DNA from: Facklamia hominis CCUG 36813 | GTDB lineage: Bacteria; Bacillota; Bacilli; Lactobacillales; Aerococcaceae | Direction of reading: 5' to 3' | Assembly (NCBI RefSeq): GCF_000301035.1 | Contig: NZ_JH932292.1 | Location: 1,416,857-1,480,856, forward strand | DNA length: 64,000 nt | Shown here: positions 34,729-42,413 of the stretch, in pieces | Layout: each line of letters opens with the position of its first letter | Numbering within the stretch: the first letter of the stretch is position 1 | Position numbers and translations under genes: made by a program | Notes under the pieces: generated by a model | Databases searched by the model: none | What the model was told of the DNA's origin: nothing | The model's input: only the letters and a program-made list of their open reading frames with translations

Positions 34729-36102
34729 ATGAAGAAAGTCCATCCCTATTCCAAAAATCAGGTTTTAACAGGACAAGTGATTGATCTAACCCATGAAGGA
34801 CTGGGAGTTGTTAAGATCGATCATTATCCTTTCTTTATTCCAGACAGTCTACCGGGAGAATTCATTGAATTCAAAGTGGTTAAGACCGGCAAAAAATTTG
34901 CCTATGGAAAGTTGCTTAAGTTGATTGAAGCAAGTCCCGATCGAGTAGACATTCGCGATGATCTGGGACGGAAAAATGGCAGTTTAACCCTGCAACACCT
35001 CGCCTATCCTGCACAATTAGCCTTTAAAGCGAAGTTAGTGCGCGATAATTTTGAGCGGATCGGTCATTTTAAGGATATTCAAGTTCAGCCAACCTGGGGA
35101 ATGGCGGATCCTTGGGGTTATCGTAATAAAGCTCAGATTCCAGTTCAAGAGCTTAATGGTCAGTTGGAAACAGGTTTTTACCGTAAGAATAGTCATGATT
35201 TGATTCCGGTGGAAGATTTTCAGATTCAAGATCCAAGGATCGATCAGGTGATTCGCCTTGTCCGTGACCGACTACGTTATTATCAGATTCCAGCTTATGA
35301 TGAGAAGACTCATCAAGGCGTGATTCGACATGTTATTGTTAAGCGAGGATATTATTCGGGTCAGATTATGGTCGTTCTGGTCACTCGCCAGCGTGATTTT
35401 GATCATAAGGAGGCCTTGGTAGCGGACTTAATCAAGCAGATTGACGGTCTTGTCTCCTTGATGCAGAGTATTAACCCCAAGCGAACGAATGTGATCCTGG
35501 GAGATCAAACCGTCTTACTTTGGGGACAAGCATATTATGAAGACCAGATGTTGGGCATGACTTTTCGCATAGCTGCCCAGTCATTCTACCAAGTAAATAC
35601 TCCTCAAGCAGAACGGATGTATGAGGAGGTAGTGCGTTTGGCTCAACTGGACGGGACCCAGACGGTACTCGACGCTTATTGTGGTATTGGGACGATTTCT
35701 TTGGCGTTAGCCCAGTCAGCTAAAAAAGTCTATGCCATGGAAATTGTGCCAGCAGCCGTTGAGATGGCTCGGATGAATGCTCAATTAAATGGGATTGACC
35801 GAGCGGTTTTTGAAGTAGGAAAGGCAGAAGACTGGCTAGCTAAATGGAACCAGGCTGGCATCCACTTTGATGTGGTCGTCGTTGACCCGCCACGCAAGGG
35901 CTTAGATCCAAGTTTTGTTCAAGCCTTAATTCAACAAGATCCTGATCGGATTGTTTATGTGTCGTGTAATCCATCAACTCAAGCCAGAGATTGCCAACTC
36001 TTAAATCAAGCAGGCTATGAGATCCGCCATATCCAACCGGTTGATCTCTTCCCACAGACGGTGCATGTCGAGGCAGTGACACTGCTTGTGAAGGCACGTT
36101 AG
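34729..36102 (+). CDS. rlmD: TrmA/RlmD-type uracil-C5 RNA methyltransferase lacking Fe-S cysteines
   Basis: 457 residues. An N-terminal TRAM domain (about 10-65) and a C-terminal SAM domain with VLDAYCGIGTISLALAQ, the motif VDPPRKGL and the catalytic Cys in VSCNPST near 413 identify the family that makes m5U in 23S rRNA or tRNA. The usual Cys-rich [4Fe-4S] motif before LQHL (of CxxCGGC type) is replaced by DDLGRKNGSLTLQHL. All those cysteines are absent, so it may be an Fe-S-free variant. GAGGAAAAC precedes the ATG. It is monocistronic, and no terminator is seen right after the gene. Confidence 0.85.
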   Translation: MKKVHPYSKNQVLTGQVIDLTHEGLGVVKIDHYPFFIPDSLPGEFIEFKVVKTGKKFAYGKLLKLIEASPDRVDIRDDLGRKNGSLTLQHLAYPAQLAFKAKLVRDNFERIGHFKDIQVQPTWGMADPWGYRNKAQIPVQELNGQLETGFYRKNSHDLIPVEDFQIQDPRIDQVIRLVRDRLRYYQIPAYDEKTHQGVIRHVIVKRGYYSGQIMVVLVTRQRDFDHKEALVADLIKQIDGLVSLMQSINPKRTNVILGDQTVLLWGQAYYEDQMLGMTFRIAAQSFYQVNTPQAERMYEEVVRLAQLDGTQTVLDAYCGIGTISLALAQSAKKVYAMEIVPAAVEMARMNAQLNGIDRAVFEVGKAEDWLAKWNQAGIHFDVVVVDPPRKGLDPSFVQALIQQDPDRIVYVSCNPSTQARDCQLLNQAGYEIRHIQPVDLFPQTVHVEAVTLLVKAR

Positions 36103-36471
36103 CGACTGAAGAAGCAGCTGTCCTGCCCGTGCACGGATTGCCCAAGAATGACGAGCGAAGCGAGGAAATGATTGGATGCAATCGGCTGCTGAGACAGTAG
36201 TATGGATGCAAAAGGTAAAGGAGTAATATATTGTTATATCAGCTTTTTGAATGTGTTAGTCATATTCAGAGGGCTGATTTTTTAAGTTTAGTTGTTATGA
36301 AAACAGACAAAAGTAGGTGTGAGACTTAAAAATACCGAGTAATCTGCGAAAACTGATCTACGTCTGAAGGGTCTTTACTCATCAATAGAGTTCTATTAGA
36401 GTATATGATTTGAGTCTATGGTATAATATCTTGTATGCGTAGATAATATTAATTTTTGGAGATATAATGAT
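36103..36471. other. Intergenic region after rlmD
   Basis: Contains dispersed repeat copy A and a TATAAT-like -10 (36421-36426) before the methyltransferase pseudogene. No intact gene is visible. Confidence 0.45.
36162..36220 (+). repeat. Short dispersed repeat, copy A
   Basis: The sequence around AATGATTGGATGCAATC and GGCTGCTGAGACA is about 80 percent matched by 57042-57097 (AATGATTGGTTGCCATCA, GCTGCTGAGACATC). Both copies are intergenic. Function unknown. Confidence 0.6.
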
Positions 36472-36745
36472 ATGGATCATCACCAGATATTCAATAAAGA
36501 TTGTATTAATTTCCTAGCCTCACTAAAAGCGAGGGCTGTTGATTTAATATTAACTGATCCCCCTACAACGTAGGCAAATTTGTAAGAAAAAAGAGATGTA
36601 AACTTTCATTCATATCGTTCGAACCACTTTTAAAAATCAATTTGGGACGCTCATGACTACTTAAAATGGACAGATTTGACGCATAATTTTTTTAAAGAAT
36701 CAGCACGAATATTAAAAAAGGGTGGGTCCTTAGTAACTTATAGAG
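36472..36745 (+). pseudogene. Site-specific DNA methyltransferase fragment
   Basis: The ATG at 36472 opens MDHHQIFNKDCINFL and AVDLILTDPP, the DPPY-type motif IV of an N6-adenine or N4-cytosine methyltransferase. The frame breaks immediately after DPP. The continuation HDYLKWTDLTHNFFKESARIL then KKGGSLVTYR is readable in another frame, so the gene has at least one frameshift. It is truncated at 36745, where an IS-like end begins. No restriction partner is present. Confidence 0.8.
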
Positions 36746-36799
36746 TGACCCCAAATAGTTGGATCAAAGAGATGAACACAATTTTGTGCTTGTCTCTTT
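36746..36799 (+). mobile_element. IS3-like end remnant with terminator hairpin
   Basis: TGACCCCAAATAGTTGGATC at 36746-36765 resembles IS terminal repeats and the arms at 3937 and 52770. It is followed by a hairpin (AAAGAGATGAACACA with TGTGCTTGTCTCTTT). No transposase frame remains. Confidence 0.55.
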
Positions 36800-36866
36800 T
36801 TTGACTTAAAGAGAAATCCATAAGCCACCTGTATTTTTCTATAACAGTAGGACTTTATACGAATAT

Positions 36867-36910
36867 AAACCGCCCATTAAGAGTTAGTCGCTCTTGATGG
36901 GCGGTTTTTT
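36867..36910 (+). terminator. Strong hairpin terminator
   Basis: A 17-bp stem (AAACCGCCCATTAAGAG with CTCTTGATGGGCGGTTT) followed by six Ts. Its upstream gene is lost. Confidence 0.85.
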
Positions 36911-37191
36911 GTATCATCGTTGACAGGAGTGATATCTTGGCGATCCTCAAAAATATTGTGAATAAACTGATGGATCCGGACTTGACCGCAGGGGGGAGGG
37001 AATAACTTGTTCGATGAAGCGATTAAGAAACTGAGAACTTAAACGAAGGCCAAGTTCCTATTTTTGAAAATTTATTCAAAGAAATGCTAGGCAAGATGGT
37101 ACCGAAAAAAGGATACTACCAATGCCTGGGTCGATCTTTTGAGAAAATTCAAAAGAATATAAAAATATTTGAACAAATGATCATATATCGC
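36911..37191. other. Gene debris upstream of cad operon
   Basis: Short interrupted frames only (for example LKNIVNKLMDPDL near 36940-36985). These look like decayed coding sequence, and I could not identify the parent. The region from 37166 carries a second operator-like dyad TTGAACAAATGATCA. Confidence 0.4.
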
Positions 37192-37250
37192 TTGACATAA
37201 TTTACAAATACCAATATAATATCAATATAACGTATGAACGATTGTTCAAT
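37192..37250 (+). promoter_or_regulatory. Promoter and metal-repressor operator of cad operon
   Basis: TTGACA (37192-37197), a 17-base spacer and TATAAT (37215-37220) form a consensus promoter. Downstream at 37233-37250 lies the imperfect dyad TATGAACGATTGTTCAAT, matching ArsR/SmtB family (CadC/CzrA) operators. A second weaker dyad lies near 37169-37184. Binding by the adjacent CadC is inferred. Confidence 0.8.
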
Positions 37251-37285
37251 TATCCAGATGAAATCATCAAGAAGGGGGGGATTCG

Positions 37286-37654
37286 ATGACTGAAAAACTT
37301 ACTTGCATTGAAAAATGTGAAAGTAACGCCATTCACGAAGACATTATCAATCAAGTGAGAGATAAGATGCCTCAAGAAAAAAGCCTTTCGGACCTAGCAG
37401 AATTATTTAAAGTATTTGGAGATTTAACACGAATTAGGATCTTGTGGGCTTTACATGAAGCTGAAATGTGTGTATGTGATATCGCCGTATTACTTAACAT
37501 GACACAATCGGCAATTTCCCATCAGCTGAGAGTCTTGAAACAAACGAATTTAGTAAAAAACAGAAAAGCAGGCAAAGTGGTCTATTATTCACTCGTTGAT
37601 GACCATGTAAGGGAAATCTTTGACCAAGGGCTCATACATACCTCCGAGAGGTAG
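37286..37654 (+). CDS. cadC: ArsR/SmtB-family metal-responsive repressor
   Basis: 122 residues. The winged HTH (about 75-105) follows the metal-binding helix MCVCDIAVLL. Cys7 and Cys11 in LTCIEKC plus Cys62 and Cys64 form the CadC-type thiolate site for Cd2+, Pb2+ or Zn2+. The C-terminal LVDDHVREIFDQGLIH supplies the alpha-5 Asp/His ligands. It is a repressor released by metal. It stands first in the operon, directly behind its own operator, followed by a metallochaperone-like gene and the pump. Confidence 0.93.
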   Translation: MTEKLTCIEKCESNAIHEDIINQVRDKMPQEKSLSDLAELFKVFGDLTRIRILWALHEAEMCVCDIAVLLNMTQSAISHQLRVLKQTNLVKNRKAGKVVYYSLVDDHVREIFDQGLIHTSER

Positions 37655-37814
37655 TCATTCGAGAAGTAGTCATGGGCTCGAACAGGATGTTCTTGGAAGA
37701 TTATTGGGCAGGGATTCGAGGCCTTATAGCCAATGATTCATGCGTCAGGAAATTTCGAACAAGACTGGGAGTATTCAAAATAAAATGATAAATAATATTT
37801 AGGAGGCTATAATC

Positions 37815-38036
37815 ATGAAAAAGAAATTTATTTTAGATGGTTTAGATTGTGCAAATTGTGCTGCAAAGATGGAGCAAGCGATCAATGAACTTGATGGCGT
37901 GAGAAAAGCCACCGTTAACTTTATGACCACAAAAATGGTCATTGATGGTGAAGAGGAAAAAATGCCAACCATCATAGCAGAAGCCGAAAAAATAGTTAAA
38001 AAATTTGAACCGGATACTAGGATGAAGAAGGCGTAA
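37815..38036 (+). CDS. Free-standing HMA-domain protein
   Basis: 73 residues forming one heavy-metal-associated ferredoxin-like domain; the metal-binding loop is GLDCANCAAKMEQA with the two cysteines of CxxC. It ends 15 bases before cadA. In most CadA proteins this domain is the N-terminus of the pump itself, so here it is encoded separately and probably hands metal to the pump or senses it. It has its own AGGAGG ribosome site. Confidence 0.9.
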   Translation: MKKKFILDGLDCANCAAKMEQAINELDGVRKATVNFMTTKMVIDGEEEKMPTIIAEAEKIVKKFEPDTRMKKA

Positions 38037-38051
38037 GGGAGGTCATTAAGG

Positions 38052-39896
38052 ATGAAAAAGCGACTCTGGCGAATCATCATAGCTGCTTTCTTATTTACGA
38101 TCGCACTGTTGATGGAATTAAATAACGAATGGTTACAGATTGCTCTCTTTATAATAAGTTACATTATTGTAGGTGGAGATGTTGTAAAAAGAGCGGTTAA
38201 AAATATGAATCGAGGTCAAGTTTTTGATGAGAACTTTCTAATGAGTGTCGCAACCATTGGGGCCATGCTCATCGGTGAGTTTCCTGAAGCTGTGGCAGTG
38301 ATGCTCTTTTATCAAGTGGGCGAACTCTTTCAAAGCTATGCCGTTGGCAAGTCGAGAAAGTCAATTGCAAGCCTGATGGAAATTCGACCAGATTATGCCA
38401 ATGTCAAAAAGGGCGATGAAATCATCAAAGTTGATCCTGATGAAGTACAAATTGGAGATATTATTGTCATAACAGCAGGAGAAAAAATTCCTCTTGATGG
38501 CAAGGTCATTGAGGGAAGTTCAATGATTGATACATCGGCACTTACTGGTGAATCGGTCCCTCGTGAAGTCGAAGTAGGAAGTGATATCCTGAGTGGTTCC
38601 ATCAATATTAATGGCGTTATTACAGCTGAGGTTACCAAGGAATTTGAAGAATCTACGGTAAGCAAAATTCTTGATTTAGTTGAGAATGCAAGCAGTAAAA
38701 AATCCAACTCGGAACAATTTATTACGAAGTTTGCGAGATATTACACGCCGGCTGTGGTGATAATGGCAGTATTGCTAGCGGTTATACCGCCTCTTATGAT
38801 AAAGGGTGCGACTTTTAGTGATTGGATCTATCGAGCGCTAGCATTCCTTGTGGTATCTTGTCCATGTGCTTTAGTGATTTCGATTCCCTTAAGCTTCTTC
38901 GGGGGAATCGGTGGAGCTTCAAAAGAAGGTATTTTAGTTAAAGGCAGTAACTACCTCGAAGCCTTATCTCAAACTGAGATTGCTGTCTTTGATAAAACAG
39001 GGACCCTCACGAAAGGTGTCTTTAATGTACAGGAAATTCATCCACAAGGAGTTTCCAAGGAAGAGCTACTCGAGTTAACGGCGTATGCCGAGAGCTATTC
39101 GAATCATCCGATTTCACTTTCTCTAAAAGAAGCATATGGTAAGGACATAGACCATCAACGTATTTCTGATGTCGAAGAGCTATCTGGACATGGTGTGACG
39201 GCAACCGTCGATGGCCAAAAGGTGATAGCAGGAAATATTAAACTGATGAAGATGATGGATATCCCTTATTTTGAGGGGGAATTGATTGGAACGGTCGTGC
39301 ATGTGGCTGTTGATAACAAATATATTGGTTACATTGTCATAGCCGATGAGTTAAAGCCAGATGCAAAACAGGCCATCAGGGAACTTAAGGATGCGGATAT
39401 TAAACAATTAGTCATGTTGACTGGTGATAATCAAAGTGTTGGGACGAAAGTTGCTAAAGAGCTGGGTCTTGATCAAGTTTATTCAGAACTATTACCAGCA
39501 GATAAAGTTGAAAAATTAGAAGAATTAATTACGCAAAAATCTCAAAATGGTAAACTTGCTTTTGTTGGTGACGGCATAAATGATGCCCCTGTATTAGCGC
39601 GTGCAGACATTGGAATTGCAATGGGAGGGCTGGGTTCTGATGCAGCCATTGAAGCTGCGGATATTGTCATTATGACGGATGAGCCATCAAAAATTGCTAC
39701 TGCAATAAATATTTCTAAAAAGACACTAAAAATTGCCAATCAAAACATAGTTGTTGCCATTGGCATAAAAATATTGGTGCTTATTTTGAGTGCTTTAGGA
39801 ATAACTACTATGTGGTCAGCGATCTTTGCCGATGTCGGTGTTACGATCCTTGCAGTATTAAATGCATTTAGAGCTTTGAACGTAAAGAATCTATAA
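38052..39896 (+). CDS. cadA: Cadmium/zinc-exporting P1B-type ATPase
   Basis: 614 residues. Eight membrane segments are expected, starting without an N-terminal HMA domain. Motifs are LTGESVPREV, the metal site SCPCALVISIP, the phosphorylated Asp in DKTGTLTKG, HP in SNHPISLS, and GDGINDAPVLARADIG. The CPC plus the C-terminal segment (LILSALGITTMW) fit the Zn/Cd/Pb (ZntA/CadA) subgroup. It is the last gene of the operon, with GGGAGG upstream and a terminator 14 bases downstream. It exports toxic divalent cations across the membrane using ATP. Confidence 0.95.
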   Translation: MKKRLWRIIIAAFLFTIALLMELNNEWLQIALFIISYIIVGGDVVKRAVKNMNRGQVFDENFLMSVATIGAMLIGEFPEAVAVMLFYQVGELFQSYAVGKSRKSIASLMEIRPDYANVKKGDEIIKVDPDEVQIGDIIVITAGEKIPLDGKVIEGSSMIDTSALTGESVPREVEVGSDILSGSININGVITAEVTKEFEESTVSKILDLVENASSKKSNSEQFITKFARYYTPAVVIMAVLLAVIPPLMIKGATFSDWIYRALAFLVVSCPCALVISIPLSFFGGIGGASKEGILVKGSNYLEALSQTEIAVFDKTGTLTKGVFNVQEIHPQGVSKEELLELTAYAESYSNHPISLSLKEAYGKDIDHQRISDVEELSGHGVTATVDGQKVIAGNIKLMKMMDIPYFEGELIGTVVHVAVDNKYIGYIVIADELKPDAKQAIRELKDADIKQLVMLTGDNQSVGTKVAKELGLDQVYSELLPADKVEKLEELITQKSQNGKLAFVGDGINDAPVLARADIGIAMGGLGSDAAIEAADIVIMTDEPSKIATAINISKKTLKIANQNIVVAIGIKILVLILSALGITTMWSAIFADVGVTILAVLNAFRALNVKNL

Positions 39897-39909
39897 ATCT
39901 TTCTCCGAT

Positions 39910-39960
39910 ATACCCCATGAGTGAAGTCGATCGATATTTGGCGACTCCATCATGGGGTAT
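39910..39960 (+). terminator. Terminator after cadA
   Basis: ATACCCCATGA (39910-39920) pairs with TCATGGGGTAT (39950-39960); the inner part (GAAGTCG with CGACTCC) extends the stem. Only a weak T tail follows. Confidence 0.7.
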
Positions 39961-40280
39961 TCGAATTAAATAACGATGATTAAACGCAAGATGAGGGTCG
40001 CCGCTCCTAAGTGCTTCTAGCCTAGGCTTCTGCCGGGATCTGTTTGTTTAAGATGTTTCGAGTTTTGACTGAAGAGAGGAGAGCTTCCTTGGGAAAGTCG
40101 GCTTGAGGTTCAATGAATTGTCGTTGACCGTGACCTTCAAGGTCCCCTGCTCTTCTGCAGCATGTGGGGGATGAATTTTCTGGGTAAGATAATGAGTTGC
40201 ACCCTTTATAACAAGCCTTCATTCTAGATCAGCAGATTAATAACAAACTACACCATATTGATTTTTTATGAAATCTAGCG
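39961..40280. other. Intergenic region, no recognised gene
   Basis: A minus-strand open frame at 40022-40222 has no ribosome site and no family resemblance. The frame at about 40085-40145 also reads coding-like (TLKVTVNDNSL). This is probably decayed gene material. Confidence 0.35.
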
Positions 40281-40571
40281 ATGAAGGTCACATCCAATAT
40301 AAGTCCTTTTCCTAAACAAGAAACGCTGTCTTCAACGACAGAAGATACCTTGATAAAAATGCTAGGCCTATCGGAACAAATCAATCAATATATTGATCGA
40401 GTGGTGGATTTGAAAAAAGAAATCAATGAGGCCACCATAGCTCTAGGGAACGAGGAAGAAAAGACCATTCTAGAGTAGCGTTACGTCTGTTTTATCGTCT
40501 GGGAACAGATTGCTTTAGACATGGGTTATAGTTTGCAGAACTGCTTCAAGATTCATAAACGAGCCTTATAA
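40281..40571 (+). pseudogene. Phage DUF1492/ArpU-like regulator remnant
   Basis: The 65-codon frame is interrupted by an in-frame TAG at 40476-40478. The frame then continues as RYVCFIVWEQIALDMGYS and QNCFKIHKRAL to the TAA at 40569. The pattern (RYxxgxsWeqIA followed by HkRAL) is the sigma-70-region-4-like end of DUF1492/ArpU proteins, which regulate late phage genes. A matching C-terminal fragment lies at about 55940-56005. It is a remnant of a prophage or related element. Confidence 0.75.
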
Positions 40572-40596
40572 AAAATGGAAGTTCCTAACTAATGAA

Positions 40597-40634
40597 AAAA
40601 GCTCTTATCATAGCGATAGGAGCTTTATCTTTTA
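40597..40634 (+). terminator. Small hairpin terminator
   Basis: AAAGCTCTTATC pairs with GATAGGAGCTTT, followed by ATCTTTTA. It lies between the phage remnant and the convergent toxin gene. Confidence 0.6.
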
Positions 40635-40969
40635 TAGATGAGAATCTAAGTGTCGTTTGCTGTAAAGTATACGGCGGATTTCCATGACGGAATCAATAAT
40701 CACATAGAAAATAGAGTAGTTTCCAACTCGGATGACGTAATACGGATGTTTTCTTTTTTTTGACTTAAGAAAGGTTGGAAGCTAAGAGGATAGTTAGTTC
40801 GCTCCTCAATAGCTTTATGAACATTTTCTACAAATTTCATTGCTGCCGATGGATTGGGCAGCGTTAAAGCAATGTAATCGACAATTTGATTTAAATCTTC
40901 CTCAAAGCTTGGAAGAATACGAATTTGATAGTTAGCTATGCTGATTAATGCGCTCCTTGACTTGTTCAA
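40632..40969 (-). pseudogene. RelE/ParE-type toxin, frameshifted at poly-A
   Basis: The first frame reads YQIRILPSFEEDLNQIVDYIA and SAAMKFVENVHKAIEER, the ParE/RelE toxin fold. It is then misread after a run of eight As. The normal end HPYYVIRVGNYSIFY and VIIDSVMEIRRILYSK is in the -1 frame to the stop at 40632-40634. The run A AAA AAA G is a slippery site, so -1 frameshifting or transcriptional slippage could still yield the full protein of about 100 residues; otherwise the gene is dead. The start is unclear, and TTG at 40967-40969 is the only usual-type codon. It overlaps the antitoxin gene. Confidence 0.8.
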
Positions 40970-41195
40970 TCAGCTCTTCGAGGCTATACCTTGTCTCTGT
41001 GGAAGCTGCTAAGTGATCCGCTTCATCAAGGTTGCTTTCAATGTCTTGGGTCATAGATTCGTATTGATCGATGCTCATTAATACCATTGTGCCGTAGCCA
41101 TTTTTAGTTAAAAAGACAGGACGTCCAGATTCAATAACTTCTTCTTCGACTTCAGGAAATTTATTTCTTAGATCTGAAACAGGACGAATATTCAT
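40932..41195 (-). CDS. Phd/YefM-family antitoxin
   Basis: About 87 residues from the ATG at 41193-41195 (AAAGGAGG upstream); the longer frame to 41222 has no site of its own. The Phd/YefM pattern RPVSDLRNKFPEVEEEVIES and GRPVFLTKNGYGTMVLMS makes up the N-terminal DNA-binding and dimer part. The C-terminus (MTQDIESNLDEADHLA, then YSLEELIEQVKERI) binds the toxin. It overlaps the downstream toxin frame, as usual for type II pairs. It should autorepress the operon. Confidence 0.9.
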   Translation of the reverse strand: MNIRPVSDLRNKFPEVEEEVIESGRPVFLTKNGYGTMVLMSIDQYESMTQDIESNLDEADHLAASTETRYSLEELIEQVKERINQHS

Positions 41196-41431
41196 AAGAA
41201 GACCTCCTTTTTTAGTTATCATAATTCTATCGTTAAACTATCAATAAGACAAGCGTTCATAAAAAATACCTCCACGTATGTGTTTCATTCATGATAATAC
41301 TGGAGTAGAAAAAATTAAGATTATTCAGGTGTGAAGCTTTACATTGATAGGGTGAAAGTGGAAATGATATTAGTAATTTAGCTTATGAGACAAGAGAGAT
41401 TTTAGATATATAAACTTAACTTTGATTCAGA

Positions 41432-41492
41432 TGTCAAAAGTATTTGACACATGTTTTCTAAGGGAATATAATAATGTCAAAAGAATTTGACA
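41432..41492 (+). promoter_or_regulatory. Promoter with twin TGTCAAA-N4-TTTGACA operators
   Basis: TTGACA (41444-41449), 17 bases and TATAAT (41467-41472) form a consensus promoter. Perfect 7+7 dyads TGTCAAAAGTATTTGACA (41432-41449, covering the -35) and TGTCAAAAGAATTTGACA (41475-41492, just past the -10) are centred 43 bp apart. These are almost certainly the binding sites of the XRE regulator encoded by the operon. Confidence 0.85.
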
Positions 41493-41506
41493 TTAGGAGG
41501 GTAATT

Positions 41507-41833
41507 ATGAATACGATAAGCTTTATTGAGTCTAATCAAAAAATGGTTTTAGGAATCCTTTGGTTATTTCTTGTTGCATCATTGATCTGCACTTTCCTTA
41601 TGATAGTGATACTAATTAAAAAAGGAGACGAGAGAAAAGGATATATTGTAAAAAAATCAGCCTTAAGTGCTTTAGTAGTTGGGATAATCGTTCTTCTTAT
41701 AAATATAATTTGGAATATTTTCTTTGAGCAAAATTCTAGAATTGGATTTGAAGCGAGTCCAATCATTTATATTGGCATCGTATCGATCGCCTTTAATGTT
41801 TCATATCTAATTAACATGAGAAAATTTAGATGA
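41507..41833 (+). CDS. Small membrane protein of XRE operon
   Basis: About 108 residues from the ATG at 41507 (AGGAGGG upstream; an earlier in-frame start at 41474 lies inside the operator). There are three hydrophobic segments, at about 15-35, 49-70 and 80-100. It is of the DUF3796/DUF2178 kind of membrane partner often paired with a small XRE gene; the exact family is uncertain. It is cotranscribed with the regulator 6 bases downstream, and both are autoregulated through the twin operators. Confidence 0.75.
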   Translation: MNTISFIESNQKMVLGILWLFLVASLICTFLMIVILIKKGDERKGYIVKKSALSALVVGIIVLLINIIWNIFFEQNSRIGFEASPIIYIGIVSIAFNVSYLINMRKFR

Positions 41834-41839
41834 TAAGAA

Positions 41840-42031
41840 ATGAAAAATAACATAAAAGAAATTAGAACAAAGAAGCGTTTATATCAACAAGAATTGGCTG
41901 ATATATGCGGAGTTAGTAGACAAACTGTTAATGCAATTGAAAACAATAAGTACGATCCGACGCTCGAGCTTGCTTTTAAATTGGCTTCTGCACTTGATAC
42001 AACCGTAGATAATTTGTTCATCTATCAATAA
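41840..42031 (+). CDS. XRE-family regulator (YozG-like)
   Basis: 63 residues, all helix-turn-helix: KRLYQQELADICGVSRQTVNAIEN then YDPTLELAFKLASAL and DNLFIYQ. It lies 6 bases after the membrane gene. The two perfect operators ahead of the operon suggest strong cooperative autorepression. The pattern is like YozG/YgzD-type regulators. It may respond to membrane stress through its partner protein; that is inference. Confidence 0.88.
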   Translation: MKNNIKEIRTKKRLYQQELADICGVSRQTVNAIENNKYDPTLELAFKLASALDTTVDNLFIYQ

Positions 42032-42036
42032 AAAAG

Positions 42037-42082
42037 TCAACTTTTATTAATCAGCTGTGACATAAGTCCATATAGCGTTAGC
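42037..42082 (+). repeat. 46-bp direct repeat, left copy of second island
   Basis: Matches 55807-55852 with one mismatch; the core is TTAATCAGCTGTGACATAAG and the end is TCCATATAGCGTTAGC. It brackets the AT-rich block that holds two ABC modules, fic and abiE. It is not recognisable as a tRNA end. Confidence 0.85.
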
Positions 42083-42413
42083 TTCGTAGCGATAGCAATG
42101 GCTCTTAAGATTTCTATTAAAATCTTAGGAGCCATTGTTCTATTGAAAAAACACCTTATGGGAACCGATCAATAGCAAAACCCGTAAGGCGTGTAAATAG
42201 GATAGTTATTATGATAAGAAACTGAAAGAGATGTTTAAATCTAGCATTAAAAGTGATGCCAATAACTAGCGGATCTGTAAAGGTTCTATTTTTAATATAA
42301 GCAATAATGGTATACTAGAAGTGTAATGATTGGGTTATAGACTCAATTTATTGATAGATGGATGCTATAAAATATTTTAATCGATTTTAAAGGTTGATAT
42401 ATGAGGAGTTAGA
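42083..42413. other. Intergenic region at island left end
   Basis: Contains a large hairpin at about 42098-42139 (AATGGCTC and TAAGATTT arms around CTATT) that could terminate the XRE operon, and a promoter region for the response regulator gene (TAATGGTATACTA near 42306-42318, AGGAGT near 42402). No gene. Confidence 0.5.

Noticed and set aside
40022-40222. Minus-strand 66-codon frame after cadA
   Set aside because: No ribosome site or family; it may be decayed sequence and is kept only as part of the intergenic note.
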